A DNA stretch of 50,752 nt from the NCBI GenBank assembly GCA_025450315.1, contig JANWHQ010000117.1:1-50752 (forward strand). Direction: 5' to 3'. This DNA is from Caulobacteraceae bacterium (GTDB lineage: Bacteria; Pseudomonadota; Alphaproteobacteria; Caulobacterales; Caulobacteraceae). Made by a program: the position numbers and the translations under genes. Positions 24,107 through 33,058 of this stretch are shown here, piece after piece (within the stretch, counting starts at the first letter, position 1; each line of letters begins with the position of its first letter). A model generated the notes under the pieces. It saw nothing but the letters and a program-made list of their open reading frames with translations, had not been told where the DNA came from and did not search any database.

Positions 24107-27100
24107 TCAGGCCGCGGCCTGGTTCTTGGTGTCCGAACGTACGCCGCCGATCAGGCGGTAGAAGGCGGGCATGGCCAGCAGCACCAGGGGACCCTGGGCG
24201 ATCAGGCCGGCGATGATGGCGATGGCCAGCGGGCGCTCCATCTCCGAGCCCCTGCCGAGGGCCAGCGCCAGGGGTGTCAGGGCGAGGATGGCGGCCAGGG
24301 TGGTCATGGCGATGGGCCGCAGCCGGTTCACCCCCGCCTCGATCAGCGCCTGCTCGGCCGGCCGGCCCTCCGCGATCAGCGATTCGTACTCGGTGAAGTA
24401 GAAGATCGCCACCTCGGTGACGATCCCGATGATCATGGTCATGCCCATCAGCGCCATGATGTTCATCTCGACGTGGGCGATCCAGAGCCCCAGGGCCACC
24501 GCCGTGGCGGCCGCCAGCGGCATCAGCATGATGGCGAAGGCGATGCGGAACCGCTCGTAGATGAACAGCAGCAGCACGAACACGGCGGCGACCGCGGCGG
24601 CGAACACCATGGCCATGCCGCGGAAGGCGGCCTGCTGCTCGGCGTAGAGGCCGCCCATCTCGAAGGTGACCCCCGGCGGCAGGCCCGCCTTGGCGACGAG
24701 GGCCTGGACCTCCTTGGCGGCCGAGCCGCTGGAGCGGCCGACCACCCGGGCGGTGACGGCGTCCAGGCGCCTCATGTTCTCCCGGTCGACCTCGGCCTGG
24801 CCGGTCAGGTTGGCGACCGCGGCGATGCGGCTCAGCGGGAACAGGTGGCCGTCGGGCGCCTTCAGCATCAGCGCCCCAATCTGCTCCACGCGCGAGCGGG
24901 CCGCGGGCGGGATCCAGGCGCGCACTCCCACCAGATAGGCGCCGGACTGCACCTGGGTCGCGACGTTCCCGGACAGCAGGTCGTCGATCTGCCTGCCCGC
25001 TTCGACCGGATCGATCCCCTCGATGGCGGCTCGCGCGGGATCGATCTTCACGTCCAGCCCGTCGCCGGCGATCACCACCCCGTCCTTGATCTCGGTGACG
25101 CCCTTCACCTTGCCGATCTCCTCGGCGACGCGTCGGCCGGTGGCGTGCAGGACCGCCTCGCTGGCGCCGTAGAGCTTGACCTCGATCGGCTGCGGCACGC
25201 CGGTCAGGTCGCCGATCTCGTCCTCCATCAGCTGCGAGGTTTCGATCTCCAGCCCGGGGATGGTCGACTGGATGCGGCCGGCGATGTCGTCCATCACCGT
25301 CTGGATCGGCCGCCGCCGGCCCTCTTTGAGCCGGATGAAGAAGTCGCCGGTGTTGGGCTCGGTCAGGAAGCCGCCGAGCTGGGTGCCGGTGCGGCGGGAA
25401 TAGGTGAGCACGTCCGGCGTCGCGCGGATGATCGCCGCCGCCTGGGTCAGCAGCCGGTCGGTCTCGGTCAGCGACATGCCGGCCGGGGCGACATAGTCGA
25501 GGGTGAAGCCGCCCTCGTCCATCTGGGGCATGAAGCCGGTGCCGACGCGGGTGAAGGCCAGCCCGCCCAGCAGCATCAGCGCCAGCACCGCCGCCAGGGC
25601 CAGCCAGCGGCGCCCGACCGCCGCCTCGAGCGCGCGGCGGTAGCCCGACATCAGCCGGCCGTTCGGATCCAGGGCCGCCACCCGCGCCCGACCGGCCACG
25701 AACCGCTCGACCACCACCGGCACGATCCACCACGCGGTCAGGAACGACAGCAGCAGCGCCACCGCCATGGTGATCGACAGCACCTTGAAGAAGGCGCCGG
25801 TCACGCCGGTCAGGAAGGCCAGGGGGATGAAGATCACGGTGGTGGCCGCCGACGAGCTGAACAGGGGGCGCAGGAACTCCGCCGCGGCCGCCTGCACCCT
25901 GGCCCCGCCGTGGTCGAGCGCCCCCGCCAGCCGCCGCTCGATGTGCTCGATCATGACGATGGCGTCGTCGATGATCAGGCCGATGGCCGCCGCCATGCCG
26001 CCCAGCGTCATGATGTTGAAGCTCTGGCCAATGATGCGCAGCACCAGGGTGGTCGCCGCCAGGGTGGCCGGCACGGCGATCACCGCCGCCAGGGTGACCT
26101 TCCAGTTGCGCAGGAACACCCGCAGCACCAGCGCGGCCAGGATCACCCCGATCACGATGGCGTCGCGCAGGCCGCCGGCCGAGCCGGTGATCAGCCGGCT
26201 CTGGTCGTACCAGTTGGCGATCATCACGTCGGCGGGGCCCAGGGCGCGGGCCCGCTGCATGACCTTGTCGATGTCGCGCGTGATCCGGACGGTGTTGCCG
26301 CCCCGCTGCTGGTAGATGTTCACCAGCACCGCGTCGTGGCCGTCGGCGGTGACCCGGATCCACTGCGGCGCCCCCGCCGCCTCGACGCTGGCCACGTCGC
26401 GGACGTGCACGACCGAGCCGCCGGAAGTCTTCACCACCACATCGCCGATCTTCAGGGGATCGCTCAGCCGCGCGTCGGCGAAGATCAGGAACAGCTTGCC
26501 GCGGTCCTGCAGGCGGCCCACCGACTCGAACAGGTTGGAGCTCGACAGCGCCTGGCCGAGGTCGGCCAGCGACAGGCCGTAGGCCGCCAGCCGCGCCGGG
26601 TCCGCCGAGACGCGGTACTCGCCGATGGCGCCGCCCTGGGAGTCGACCTTGGCCACGCCGTCGACGGTGGAGAGCATGGGCGCCAGCACCCGGTCGGCGA
26701 AGCGGCGCAGCTCGGTCGGCGTCGCCGTCGGCGAGGTCAGGCTGTAGCCGGCCATGGGATAGGACGCCGGGTCCATCAGGTGGGCGTCGAAGGTCACGCC
26801 CTGCGGCAAATCGGGCTGCAGCTGGGTCAGGGCCGCCTGGACGCGCTGCAGCGCCAGGTACATGTCCGAGCCCCAGCCGAAGTTGATCGACCGCTCGGCG
26901 TCGCCTCGGCTGGTGGTGGAGCGCAGGTCGCGGATGCCCGGCACGGCGCGCACCGCCTGTTCGACCGGGCGGGTGACCACCGCCTCCATCTGGTCGATCG
27001 GCCGGTCGCCGGCGTCCACGGTGATGTCGATGTGCGGGAAGCGCGCGTTCGGGAACAGCGACACCGGCATCGAGAAGGCCGCGACGACGCCGCCCGCGAT

Positions 27101-27163
27101 CAGCATGAACAGCAGCGTCAGCAGCGATCGTCGGCGCCGCTCGACGAAGTGCGCCAGGCTCAT
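24107..27163 (-). CDS. RND efflux transporter permease, inner-membrane pump
   Basis: This 1018-residue transporter has 12 predicted helices and two large periplasmic loops. The N-terminus (SLAHFVERRRRSLLTLLFML) and the proton-relay aspartate pair in helix 4 (AAAIGLIIDDAIVMIEHIER, about residue 395) are clear. The DD pair fits hydrophobe/amphiphile (drug-type) pumps rather than heavy-metal HME pumps, which usually have D-G there. The start overlaps the adaptor stop by 4 bp. It works with the adaptor and outer membrane factor encoded just upstream as a tripartite export complex. The substrate is unknown. Confidence 0.94.
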   Translation of the reverse strand: MSLAHFVERRRRSLLTLLFMLIAGGVVAAFSMPVSLFPNARFPHIDITVDAGDRPIDQMEAVVTRPVEQAVRAVPGIRDLRSTTSRGDAERSINFGWGSDMYLALQRVQAALTQLQPDLPQGVTFDAHLMDPASYPMAGYSLTSPTATPTELRRFADRVLAPMLSTVDGVAKVDSQGGAIGEYRVSADPARLAAYGLSLADLGQALSSSNLFESVGRLQDRGKLFLIFADARLSDPLKIGDVVVKTSGGSVVHVRDVASVEAAGAPQWIRVTADGHDAVLVNIYQQRGGNTVRITRDIDKVMQRARALGPADVMIANWYDQSRLITGSAGGLRDAIVIGVILAALVLRVFLRNWKVTLAAVIAVPATLAATTLVLRIIGQSFNIMTLGGMAAAIGLIIDDAIVMIEHIERRLAGALDHGGARVQAAAAEFLRPLFSSSAATTVIFIPLAFLTGVTGAFFKVLSITMAVALLLSFLTAWWIVPVVVERFVAGRARVAALDPNGRLMSGYRRALEAAVGRRWLALAAVLALMLLGGLAFTRVGTGFMPQMDEGGFTLDYVAPAGMSLTETDRLLTQAAAIIRATPDVLTYSRRTGTQLGGFLTEPNTGDFFIRLKEGRRRPIQTVMDDIAGRIQSTIPGLEIETSQLMEDEIGDLTGVPQPIEVKLYGASEAVLHATGRRVAEEIGKVKGVTEIKDGVVIAGDGLDVKIDPARAAIEGIDPVEAGRQIDDLLSGNVATQVQSGAYLVGVRAWIPPAARSRVEQIGALMLKAPDGHLFPLSRIAAVANLTGQAEVDRENMRRLDAVTARVVGRSSGSAAKEVQALVAKAGLPPGVTFEMGGLYAEQQAAFRGMAMVFAAAVAAVFVLLLFIYERFRIAFAIMLMPLAAATAVALGLWIAHVEMNIMALMGMTMIIGIVTEVAIFYFTEYESLIAEGRPAEQALIEAGVNRLRPIAMTTLAAILALTPLALALGRGSEMERPLAIAIIAGLIAQGPLVLLAMPAFYRLIGGVRSDTKNQAAA

Positions 27164-28227
27164 GGGGCGCCCGTCCGCACGCTCATGCCGTCCTGCAGCT
27201 CGTAGGCCCCCTGCACCGCGACGGTGGCGCCGGCCGCGATGGGTCCGGTCAGCTCGATCTGGTCGCCGTGGTCGGCGCCGGCCTTGACGAACACCCGGTG
27301 GGCCTTGCCGCCCACCACGGTGAAGACGTGGGCGCCGGTCTCGTCGAACACCACCGCCGCCCGCGGCGCGACCAGGGCCTGGTGGGTCCCGGTGACGATG
27401 TCGGCCTGCACCGCCTCGCCCACCGGGAAGGCGCCGGCCGGGACCGGCGCGATGGCCGTCACCGCGCGGGTGGCGGGATCGGAGAGCCGGCCGACGGTGG
27501 AGAGCCGCACGGCCAGGGGCGCGCCGCCGAAGGCGGAGATCACGCTGGCCGCCTGGCCGGCCCTCACCGCGCCGGCCGCGTCGGACTGCACGTTCAGGGC
27601 CGCCGCCAGCGCGCCCGACCGGGCGAGGGTGAGCAGCGGGGAGTCCTGGGCCACCCGGTCGCCCGCCTTGGCGGCCAGCGCCGTCACCACCGCGGCGGCC
27701 GGCGCCGTCACCACCTGGCTCGTGCGGTCCGCGCCCTGGGCGGTCTGCGCCGCGAGGGCCGCGCGGGCGTCGGCGAGGGTCTTCTGGGCGGCGCTGACCT
27801 GGTCGTTGGTCGCCAGGTGCTCGCCCGCCATGCGCTGCAGCCGGGCGAGGTCGGTCTCGGCGAAGCTCACCGCGTCGGCGGCCTGGCGGTAGGCCTGTTG
27901 GGTCGCCGGCGCGTTGGCCAGGGTCAGCAGCGGCTGGCCGGCCCGGACCTGCTGGCCCAGCCCCACGAGCAGGCCGGTGACCACCGCGGCCTTGGGCGCG
28001 GCCACGGTGATGGCCGCGTCCGCCGCCGGCTGGATGGTCCCGTAGGCGCGCACCACGGTGGCGACGTCTTGCGACTGAACCGGGGCCAGGGTCACGGTCG
28101 CGGTGGCCTGGACCTCGGGGCCCGAGTCGGCCTCCTCGTCGCCGCCCTTGTGCAGCAGCAGGAACAGCAGGACCGCCACCAGCGCCGCGGCGGCCAGGCC
28201 CCAGGTCCAGGCGGGAATGCGTCTCAT
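27160..28227 (-). CDS. RND efflux periplasmic adaptor subunit (MFP/HlyD type)
   Basis: This 355-residue protein has an N-terminal membrane anchor (WTWGLAAAALVAVLLFLLLH), a split lipoyl domain (IQPAADAAITVAAPKAAVVT and VVTAPAAAVVTALAAKAGDR), a helical hairpin (about residues 110-170), and a beta-barrel and membrane-proximal domain to the end. It bridges the pump and the outer membrane channel. The chosen start is ATG at 28227, inside the last 4 bp of the outer membrane factor gene; longer open frame upstream is antisense noise. Confidence 0.93.
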   Translation of the reverse strand: MRRIPAWTWGLAAAALVAVLLFLLLHKGGDEEADSGPEVQATATVTLAPVQSQDVATVVRAYGTIQPAADAAITVAAPKAAVVTGLLVGLGQQVRAGQPLLTLANAPATQQAYRQAADAVSFAETDLARLQRMAGEHLATNDQVSAAQKTLADARAALAAQTAQGADRTSQVVTAPAAAVVTALAAKAGDRVAQDSPLLTLARSGALAAALNVQSDAAGAVRAGQAASVISAFGGAPLAVRLSTVGRLSDPATRAVTAIAPVPAGAFPVGEAVQADIVTGTHQALVAPRAAVVFDETGAHVFTVVGGKAHRVFVKAGADHGDQIELTGPIAAGATVAVQGAYELQDGMSVRTGAP

Positions 28228-29582
28228 GAGGCCCCCAGTTCGGCGGGTGGCAGGAACAAGGCCTGCTCCAGGGACGCCTCGGCCTGCAGGGCCGCCAGGC
28301 GCTTGTCCTCGAGGTCGGCCCGGCGGGCGAGGGCGTTCTGGACCAGCGTCAGATAGGTCGCCCCGTCGATGTCGCCGCGGGCGTAGGCGGCCGAGGCCTG
28401 CCGGGCGATCGCCTCCAGCCTCGGGACCGAGGCCTCCAGCTCGCCCAGGGCCTGCCGGTCGGAGACGAGCTCGGCCCGGGCGGCGGCGACCTCGGCCTCG
28501 GCCTGGTCCAGGCGGGCCTGGTATTCGTCGTGCAGCTGCTCGCGGGTGGCCTTCTCGATCGCCACCTGGCCGCGGTTGCCGTTGAAGATCGGCAGGGCGA
28601 AGGTCCCCGCCACGCCGTTGGACAGGATGCCGGTGTTGTCGCCGGCGTGGTTGGCCGAGAGGTTCAGCAGCGGGAACCGGGTCAGGATGGCCTGCCGCAG
28701 CCTGGCGTCCTGCGCGGCGTAGCCGGCCTTCAGGGCCAGCAGGTCGGGCCGCCGGTCGGCCACCTGTCGGGCGGCCGCGGCGAGGGCGTCCGGCCCGTAG
28801 GTCGTGGGGGAGGGGCCCGGCGCCAGCGGGACGCGGACCTCGGGCTTGAGGTCCGGCAGGGCGTTGAGGTCGAGCCGCGCCTTGGCGGCGTCGTGTTCGG
28901 CCAAGGTGAGCTGGGCCTGGACGTCCATCTCCACCGCCAGGTCGGCGCCGGCGGCGGGGCCGGTCGCGTCGCCGCGGGCCATGGCGGCCGCGCTCGCTCC
29001 CGCGCGCTGGCGCGCCTGGTCGCGGACGCGCCGCAGCAGCGCCGCGCGGGCCTCGTCGGTCATCGCCGTCCAGGCCAGCTGGCGCGCCTGCTGGGCCACC
29101 TGCCATTCGGCCCACAGCAGGTCGAGGTCGGCCTGGCGGGCGCTCCCCTTGGCCGCCGCCAGCGCCGCCGAGCGGGTGATCAGCGCCTGCACGTCGACGG
29201 CGGCCGAGACCGCATAGGCGATGGTCGCGCCGGGGCTGGCGGGAAAGTCGGCGCTGCCGCTGATCTGGGGGTCGGGCAGCAGGCCGGCGTTGAACACCTG
29301 GGCCTGGCTGACCTTGGCCGCGGCGCGCCGGGCCCTGAGCTCGGGGCTGTTCAGCACGGCCAGGACGGCGATCTCGTCGGGATCCAGGCCGTCGCGGGGA
29401 TCGATCACGATGGCCTTCAGGGGCGCCAGCCGAAGGCTCGCGGCGTCGACCTCGAGATCGGCCACGGCGGCGGCGGTGGACGGGGCGGTCGGCAGGGGGC
29501 GCGGGCCGGCGGCCGCGCAGGCGCCGAGCGCCGCCAGCAGCGTGAACGCCGCGGCCCGGCGGGCGGTTCGCACGAGGATCAT
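28224..29582 (-). CDS. TolC-family outer membrane efflux lipoprotein
   Basis: This protein of about 452 residues has a lipobox (AAFTLLAALGACAAAG, Cys acylated) and two outer-membrane-efflux repeats typical of TolC/CusC proteins, with the internal signature GIVLSNGVAG-like segment (ILSNGVAGTFALPIFNGNRG). Long coiled helices dominate the rest (about residues 340-440). ATG at 29582 is taken; a GTG two codons upstream is also possible. It is the first gene of the four-gene efflux operon. Confidence 0.9.
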   Translation of the reverse strand: MILVRTARRAAAFTLLAALGACAAAGPRPLPTAPSTAAAVADLEVDAASLRLAPLKAIVIDPRDGLDPDEIAVLAVLNSPELRARRAAAKVSQAQVFNAGLLPDPQISGSADFPASPGATIAYAVSAAVDVQALITRSAALAAAKGSARQADLDLLWAEWQVAQQARQLAWTAMTDEARAALLRRVRDQARQRAGASAAAMARGDATGPAAGADLAVEMDVQAQLTLAEHDAAKARLDLNALPDLKPEVRVPLAPGPSPTTYGPDALAAAARQVADRRPDLLALKAGYAAQDARLRQAILTRFPLLNLSANHAGDNTGILSNGVAGTFALPIFNGNRGQVAIEKATREQLHDEYQARLDQAEAEVAAARAELVSDRQALGELEASVPRLEAIARQASAAYARGDIDGATYLTLVQNALARRADLEDKRLAALQAEASLEQALFLPPAELGAS

Positions 29583-29656
29583 CGGCACGGTCGGCGGTCG
29601 CGACTCATCGGCGCCTGTCTGCTCACCAGCCCCGGACTTAGGACCCTTGTGATGAC

Positions 29657-29688
29657 GGCGGCCTGACCGCCAGGTTGGGAATCCCCAA
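29657..29688. other. Hairpin and palindrome between kinase and efflux operon
   Basis: GGCGG-cctga-CCGCC (29657-29671) is a small hairpin, followed at once by TTGGGAATCCCCAA (29675-29688), a near-perfect palindrome. Both lie in the 114-bp space between the histidine kinase stop and the efflux operon start. The first may terminate the kinase message; the second may be an operator for the efflux operon, possibly of the adjacent response regulator. Function is inference. Confidence 0.35.
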
Positions 29689-29696
29689 TGTTGGCC

Positions 29697-31025
29697 CTAC
29701 CTCGGGGGAAACCGGATCCGCACCACCAGGCCCGGGCGGGCGTCGTCCAGCTCGACCGCCGCCTCGTGCAGGCGGGCGATGGCGGCCACCAGCGCCAGGC
29801 CGAGGCCGCTGCCCGCCGTGGAGCGGCTGCGCTCCAGCCGGTAGAAGCGATCGAAGATCCGCGCGCGCTCGGCCTCGGGCACCCCCGGCCCGTCGTCGGC
29901 CACCGACACCAGGGCGCGGGCGCCCTCGGCGGCCACGCGGACCACCACCCGGGCGCTGGGACCCCCGTGGCGCAGGGCGTTCTCCACCAAGTTGGCCAGC
30001 ATCTGGGTCAGCAGCTCCCGGTCGCCGTCGATGGTCGGCTCGCCGCCGGCCTGCAGCGTCAGGCTCTGGCCGGCGTCCTCGGCCGAGGGGGCGAAGGCCT
30101 CCACCACCGTGCGGGCGATGGCGGCCAGGTCCAGCGGTCGGAAGGCCGCCCGGCGGGCGCCGCCCTCGATCTGGGCGATGCGGAGCAGGGCGGCGAAGGT
30201 CTCCAGGATGGCGTCGACGTCGCCGAGGGCGCCTTCCACGGCCTCGCCCCGCGCCTCGACCGACGCCAGGGTGCGCGAGGCCTCCAGCCGCTGGCGCAGG
30301 CGGGTCAGGGGCGTGCGCAGGTCGTGGGCGATGTCGTTGGACACCTGGCGCAGGCTGTCCATCAGCGCGCCGATGCGGTCGAGCATGCGGTTGAAGGTGA
30401 CCGACAGCCGGTCCAGGTCGTCGTCCGAGCCGCGCACCGGGATGCGCCGGGCCAGGTCGCCGTCGATGATCGCCTCGGCCGCCCCGGTCATGGCCGCCAG
30501 CCGCCGGTGCATGTCGAAGCTGAGCCCGTAGCCGCCCAGGAAGCCCAGCACGACGATGCCGGCGAAGGCCCAGCCGAAGCCCTCCATCACGGCGCGCTCC
30601 AGCGCCTCGCTGCGCTCGTCGTCGTCGCCGATCACCAGCCGGTAGCCCTGGGGCAGGGCGGAGGTCAGCACCCGCACCGATTCCATCTCGCCGCCCGGCT
30701 GGCGGGTGGTCAGCTCCGACCAGCCCAGGGGCGTTCGGGCCGAGGCAAGGCGTCCCGCCAGCGCCTGGCCGCCCGGCGACTGCAGGCCGTATTCCAGGGC
30801 GCCCGGGGTGCGGTCGCGTTCCTGCACCGCCTCGACCACCCCGGTCAGGCCCTCCAGGCGGAACTCCTGGCCCAGCGACAGGGCCTCGGCGTTGATCCGC
30901 GAGTCGAACTGCTGCTTGAGGGTGGCGCGGGTGGTCAGCAGCGTGATCGCGCCCAGCACCACCACCGCCAGGGCGAACGCCGCCGTGTAGAGCGCGGCCA
31001 GACGCAGGCTGGTGGAGCGGAACAC
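29697..31025 (-). CDS. Two-component sensor histidine kinase
   Basis: This 442-residue kinase has a first membrane helix (LYTAAFALAVVVLGAITLLT), a periplasmic sensor region, a second helix (WAFAGIVVLGFLGGYGLSF) and a HAMP segment. The phosphorylated histidine is in NDIAHDLRTPLTRLRQRLEA (about residue 232). The ATP-binding domain has the N box LANLVENALRHG, G1 DDGPGVP, the F box FDRFYRLE and G2 GSGLGLALV. The start is a GTG at 31025, 11 bp after the response regulator stop. It probably phosphorylates that regulator. The position next to the RND operon suggests it may control efflux, but this is not shown. Confidence 0.93.
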   Translation of the reverse strand: MFRSTSLRLAALYTAAFALAVVVLGAITLLTTRATLKQQFDSRINAEALSLGQEFRLEGLTGVVEAVQERDRTPGALEYGLQSPGGQALAGRLASARTPLGWSELTTRQPGGEMESVRVLTSALPQGYRLVIGDDDERSEALERAVMEGFGWAFAGIVVLGFLGGYGLSFDMHRRLAAMTGAAEAIIDGDLARRIPVRGSDDDLDRLSVTFNRMLDRIGALMDSLRQVSNDIAHDLRTPLTRLRQRLEASRTLASVEARGEAVEGALGDVDAILETFAALLRIAQIEGGARRAAFRPLDLAAIARTVVEAFAPSAEDAGQSLTLQAGGEPTIDGDRELLTQMLANLVENALRHGGPSARVVVRVAAEGARALVSVADDGPGVPEAERARIFDRFYRLERSRSTAGSGLGLALVAAIARLHEAAVELDDARPGLVVRIRFPPR

Positions 31026-31036
31026 CCCCCGCCGCT

Positions 31037-31714
31037 CTAGTCCGGTCCGCGCAGGCAGTAGCCGGCGCCGCGCACGGTGTGGATCAGCTCCTCGCTGCGG
31101 CCGCGGTCGATCTTGCCCCGAAGACGGCTCATGTGCGTCTCCACGATGTTCGTCTTCGGGTCGAAATGGAAGTCCCAGACGCTTTCCAGCAGCATGGTGC
31201 GGGTGACCACCCGGCCGGCGTGGCGCATCAGGTATTCCAGCAGCTGGAACTCGCGGGGCTGCAGCTCGATGCGCTGGCCGCCGCGCGTCACCTGCCGCTT
31301 CAGCAGGTCCAGCTTCAGGTCCGCCACCGAAAGGGTGGTCTGCAGGTCCTGGGTGGGCGGGCGGCGGGCCAGGGCGTTCACCCGGGCCAGGAGCTCGGCG
31401 AGGGCGAAGGGCTTGACCAGATAGTCGTCGCCGCCCGCGTCCAGGCCCTCGACCCGGTCGTCGATGCCCCCGAGCGCCGTCAGCAGCAGCACCGGCGTCT
31501 TCACCCCCGAGGCGCGGATGGTGCGCAGGATCGCCAGCCCGTCCATCTGCGGCAGCATGCGGTCCAGCACGATGACGTCGTAGGGCTCGCCGGCGGCCAG
31601 CAGCAGGCCCTCCCGGCCGCCGGCGGCGTGGTCGACGGTGTGCCCGGCCTCCGCCAGCGCCTTCTTCAGATAGGCGCCGCCCTCGGCGTCGTCCTCGACC
31701 AGCAGCAGCTTCAT
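31037..31714 (-). CDS. OmpR/PhoB-type response regulator
   Basis: This 225-residue regulator has a receiver domain with acidic residues EDD at 7-9, the phospho-acceptor D51 in VIVLDRMLPQMDG, T79 in LLLTALGG and K101 in YLVKPFALAE. A winged-helix output domain follows (IELQPREFQLLEYLMRHAGR through TNIVETHMSRLRGKIDRG). It lies in an operon with the histidine kinase and, upstream, a PepSY protein. The start is ATG at 31714 (MKLLLVEDD). Confidence 0.95.
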   Translation of the reverse strand: MKLLLVEDDAEGGAYLKKALAEAGHTVDHAAGGREGLLLAAGEPYDVIVLDRMLPQMDGLAILRTIRASGVKTPVLLLTALGGIDDRVEGLDAGGDDYLVKPFALAELLARVNALARRPPTQDLQTTLSVADLKLDLLKRQVTRGGQRIELQPREFQLLEYLMRHAGRVVTRTMLLESVWDFHFDPKTNIVETHMSRLRGKIDRGRSEELIHTVRGAGYCLRGPD

Positions 31715-31768
31715 GGGACGACTTTGCCGCAAGCGGCCCGCGCCCGCGACTCCTCCGGGGGGATGGGC

Positions 31769-32116
31769 TCAGTCCGGATGGGCGCCTTCCTTGTCGTTCT
31801 CCAGGACCTTGCCGGTGCGCGCGTCGACGCCGACCTCGTAGGTGACGCCATGGTTCCTGACGTCGAAGGAATAGCGCAGGCCGCTGCCGCCGCCCTCGGT
31901 CTCCAGCTCCTCGTCGGTAATCGCCCCCGGCCGCGCCGTCAGGGCGGTCTGGCGGGCCTCGGCCAGGGAGATGCGGGCCTTGGCGGCCAGCCGATGGCCG
32001 GAAAACGCGGGCGAGGCCGCGCTGGTGGGCAGGGTCTTGGCGGCGGCCACGCCCGAGGCGAGGCCGAACGCGGCGAGGGCCGCGGCGAGGGCGATGGGGA
32101 TCGTCGGACGCTTCAT
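31769..32116 (-). CDS. Exported PepSY-domain protein
   Basis: This 115-residue protein has a signal peptide (IPIALAAALAAFGLASGVAA) and one PepSY domain (ISLAEARQTALTARPGAITD, then YSFDVRNHGVTYEVGVDART, ending GKVLEND). PepSY proteins are periplasmic and are often encoded next to OmpR-type two-component systems, as here, 54 bp upstream of the response regulator. It may modulate the kinase sensor or a periplasmic protease. Confidence 0.88.
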   Translation of the reverse strand: MKRPTIPIALAAALAAFGLASGVAAAKTLPTSAASPAFSGHRLAAKARISLAEARQTALTARPGAITDEELETEGGGSGLRYSFDVRNHGVTYEVGVDARTGKVLENDKEGAHPD

Positions 32117-32249
32117 TGGGGTCTCCAGAACTCCCCCCCTGGTCGCGGCTTCTAGGCTCGGCCAGGTGGAGATGCGCTGGATCGGCGCTTACAATTCGCC
32201 AATGTCGGCGGCGGGGGACGCCGGCCGGAGGCGCGGAGGAGCCGGATCC

Positions 32250-32948
32250 ATGGCGGACATCGTGGTGGCGCACGGCGCCTGGTCGGCCGGCTGGGCCTGG
32301 AAGAAGATGCGGCCGCTGATGGCCGCCCGGGGCCACACGCTCTGGACGCCCACCTACACCGGCCTCGGCGAGCGGGCGCACCTGGCCGGGCCCCAGGTGA
32401 ACCTCGACACCCACATCACCGATGTCGTGCAAGTGCTTGAAATGGAAGACCTGTCGGAGGTGGTCCTGATCGGCCACAGCTATGGCGGCATGGTCGCCAC
32501 CGGCGTCGCCGACCGGGCGCCCGGGCGCCTCAAGCGGCTGATCTACCTGGACGCCTTCGTCCCCCGGGACGGCGACAGCCTGGCCAGGCTGGCGGGCCAG
32601 GATCCGGACGCCATGCGCGCCATGGCCGAGGGCGGCTGGCGGCTGCCCTACCGCCCCATGCCGCCCGACACGCCCCAGGCCGACCTCGACTGGGCCATGC
32701 CCCGCCGCATGAGCCATCCGGTGGAGTGCTTCACCCAGCCCCTGCGCCTGACCGGCGCCGGCGCGCACCTGCCCCGGCACTACATCTACGCCCTGAGGAA
32801 GGACGACCGCGACAGCTTCGGCCGCTTCTATGAGATGGCCCAGACCACCCCCGGCTGGACCGCCCACCAGATCGACGCCAGCCACAACCCGCACATCACC
32901 ACGCCGGACGCGCTGGCGGCGATGCTCGAGGGGATCGTCGGACGTTGA
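32250..32948 (+). CDS. Alpha/beta hydrolase (esterase-like)
   Basis: This 232-residue hydrolase has the oxyanion segment VVAHGAWSAGWAWKKM, the nucleophile elbow LIGHSYGGMVATG (S77), and the catalytic histidine near the end in DASHNPHIT (H212). It belongs to the AB hydrolase_6/salicylate-esterase-like group acting on small esters. GGAGGAG precedes the ATG. Its last 66 coding bases have a degenerate copy at 43485-43550 beyond the giant genes, suggesting a former tandem paralogue. Confidence 0.9.
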   Translation: MADIVVAHGAWSAGWAWKKMRPLMAARGHTLWTPTYTGLGERAHLAGPQVNLDTHITDVVQVLEMEDLSEVVLIGHSYGGMVATGVADRAPGRLKRLIYLDAFVPRDGDSLARLAGQDPDAMRAMAEGGWRLPYRPMPPDTPQADLDWAMPRRMSHPVECFTQPLRLTGAGAHLPRHYIYALRKDDRDSFGRFYEMAQTTPGWTAHQIDASHNPHITTPDALAAMLEGIVGR

Positions 32949-32992
32949 GACCTGGTCGCGGAACCGGAGAAGACAGCGCCTCCCCAGGTCTC
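32947..32992. terminator. Inverted repeat at the hydrolase end
   Basis: GAGACCTGG (32947-32955) and CCAGGTCTC (32984-32992) are perfect 9-bp inverted arms starting within the hydrolase stop codon, with a 28-bp loop. It may act as a terminator between this gene and the convergent giant gene. The large loop makes this uncertain. Confidence 0.4.
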
Positions 32993-33058
32993 GATCTCTT
33001 CTCGCGCGAGACTAGGCTTCGCGGGCGCCCGTCGAACGGAACAGTCGAAGTTGGGCGG

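Noticed and set aside
24473-27205. Open frame of 910 codons on the plus strand
   Set aside because: It is antisense to the RND pump, has histidine/glutamine/arginine-rich low-complexity translation and matches no family. It is a shadow produced by the high GC content.
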